Made by a program: the position numbers and the translations under genes
The notes under the pieces: model-generated
The model's database searches: none
What the model was told of the DNA's origin: nothing
What the model saw: the letters and a program-made list of their open reading frames with translations, nothing else
Shown here: piece by piece, positions 5,429 through 5,978 of the stretch
Position numbering within the stretch: position 1 is the stretch's first letter
Layout of the letters: every line of letters starts with the position of its first letter
Origin: an uncultured Clostridia bacterium
GTDB lineage: Bacteria; Bacillota; Clostridia; Lachnospirales; Lachnospiraceae
Direction of reading: 5' to 3'
Assembly: GCA_945622055.1 (NCBI GenBank)
Contig: CALZBV010000152.1
Span: 1 to 5,978 of the forward strand
Length of the DNA: 5,978 nucleotides

Positions 5429-5978
5429 CTATTCCTCAGCTTCTCCCTCGGTCTCGGTTTCCCCTTCCGTTCCCTCAGTCTCTGCAGCATCCTCTTCCTC
5501 GTTGCGGAAGAAGAAGCCCTGCTCATCCGCAAACTTCTTTGCTACAGATCCTTCCGGAGCATAAACAACAACATCCGTACAGTTCTTCATTGCACTGGAA
5601 TCAATGTTCTTAAGACCGGCCGGCAGGTGTATCTTTCTAAGCCCCGTACAGTTACCGAAGGCTTCCTTGCCGATCTTCGTTACCGTAGCCGGAACCCGGA
5701 TTTCAACCACGCTCGTAACAAATTCAAATGCATAGTCCGGAATCTCGGTAACATCCTCTGTAATCACGATATTTTTTACCGTTGCTCCGCCCCACTGGGT
5801 ATATACATCACCCCAGTTCGTATAACGCATGCACTCGAAGCTATTTCCGGAAAGCTTCAGCTCATTAATCGTTACCTCACGGAATGCATTTATATTTACC
5901 TTTCTTCCTGTAAAGTCAAGAGAAGAAAGAATCAGGGAGCTGCATCCGTTGAAGGCTTCCTTTCCAAGATATCCCGTA
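5429..5978 (-). CDS. BspA-like leucine-rich repeat surface protein, C-terminal part (runs off right edge)
   Basis: The minus strand is open from the right edge to TAG at 5429-5431, giving 182 visible codons; the start, and any signal peptide, lie outside. An internal ATG at 5830 is not the start because repeats continue upstream of it. The sequence shows the LRR_5 (BspA/TpLRR) pattern: LGKEAFNGCSSL at the edge, then VTEIPDYAFEF, VPATVTKIGKEAFGNCTGL and LPAGLKNIDSSAMKNCT, closing with YAPEGSVAKKFADEQG, which is a usual end cap. After the cap comes a 23-residue acidic tail made of Glu, Thr, Gly, Ala and Asp. No LPxTG motif, membrane helix or cell-wall binding module follows, so any anchor must be N-terminal or the protein is secreted. 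Family members are extracellular and often bind host or other bacterial surfaces; a specific ligand cannot be inferred. It is convergent with the transposase remnant and not part of the polysaccharide operon. Confidence 0.85.
   Translation of the reverse strand, partial: TGYLGKEAFNGCSSLILSSLDFTGRKVNINAFREVTINELKLSGNSFECMRYTNWGDVYTQWGGATVKNIVITEDVTEIPDYAFEFVTSVVEIRVPATVTKIGKEAFGNCTGLRKIHLPAGLKNIDSSAMKNCTDVVVYAPEGSVAKKFADEQGFFFRNEEEDAAETEGTEGETETEGEAEE

Noticed and set aside
1..5978. CRISPR array, tRNA, rRNA or riboswitch
   Set aside because: I saw no regularly spaced repeats, cloverleaf with a CCA-ready acceptor, ribosomal RNA stretch or known aptamer core on either strand.

Overview
The window looks like part of a chromosome from a gut-type clostridial Firmicute, most likely Lachnospiraceae. 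This is inferred from moderate GC, strong Shine-Dalgarno sites, the gene content (a cpsB-C-D type regulatory module, a BspA-like leucine-rich repeat protein, an Rpn/PD-(D/E)XK 'transposase' relative) and general protein similarity. No search was possible, so genus is not assigned.

Left and centre (1-4740, minus strand, read right to left): the start of a capsule or exopolysaccharide operon. A well-formed promoter (4690-4718, extended -10) precedes a CpsB-type PHP tyrosine phosphatase (3910-4635). It is followed by a Wzz/CpsC-type membrane adaptor (3067-3834), a CpsD-type bacterial tyrosine kinase with a seven-tyrosine tail (2298-3044), a FlaA1/CapD-type membrane-bound nucleotide-sugar dehydratase/epimerase (390-2282), and the N-terminal part of an unrecognised single-pass membrane protein (346 to beyond the left edge). 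Gaps are 75, 22, 15 and 43 bases with no terminator, so the five genes look co-transcribed. The phosphatase, adaptor and kinase form the phosphotyrosine switch that governs polymer assembly. CapD would make a modified UDP-HexNAc precursor.

Middle (4636-4934): about 300 bases without a confident gene. It holds the operon promoter, an orphan plus-strand terminator-like hairpin (4759-4786), a plus-strand promoter (4893-4921), and the left copy of a short direct repeat (4747-4763; right copy 4951-4966). A 56-codon plus-strand frame (4750-4920) lies across these elements and is probably not coding.

Right (4935-5339, plus): the C-terminal part of an Rpn/PD-(D/E)XK nuclease-family transposase with the catalytic core missing, interpreted as a decayed internal-deletion remnant. 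A 38-base hairpin (5341-5378) separates it from the convergent 3' end of a BspA-like leucine-rich repeat protein (5429 to beyond the right edge, minus), which ends in a strongly acidic tail.

Most of the window is a recognisable polysaccharide locus. The less ordinary part is the 4740-5340 island between the operon promoter and the LRR gene.
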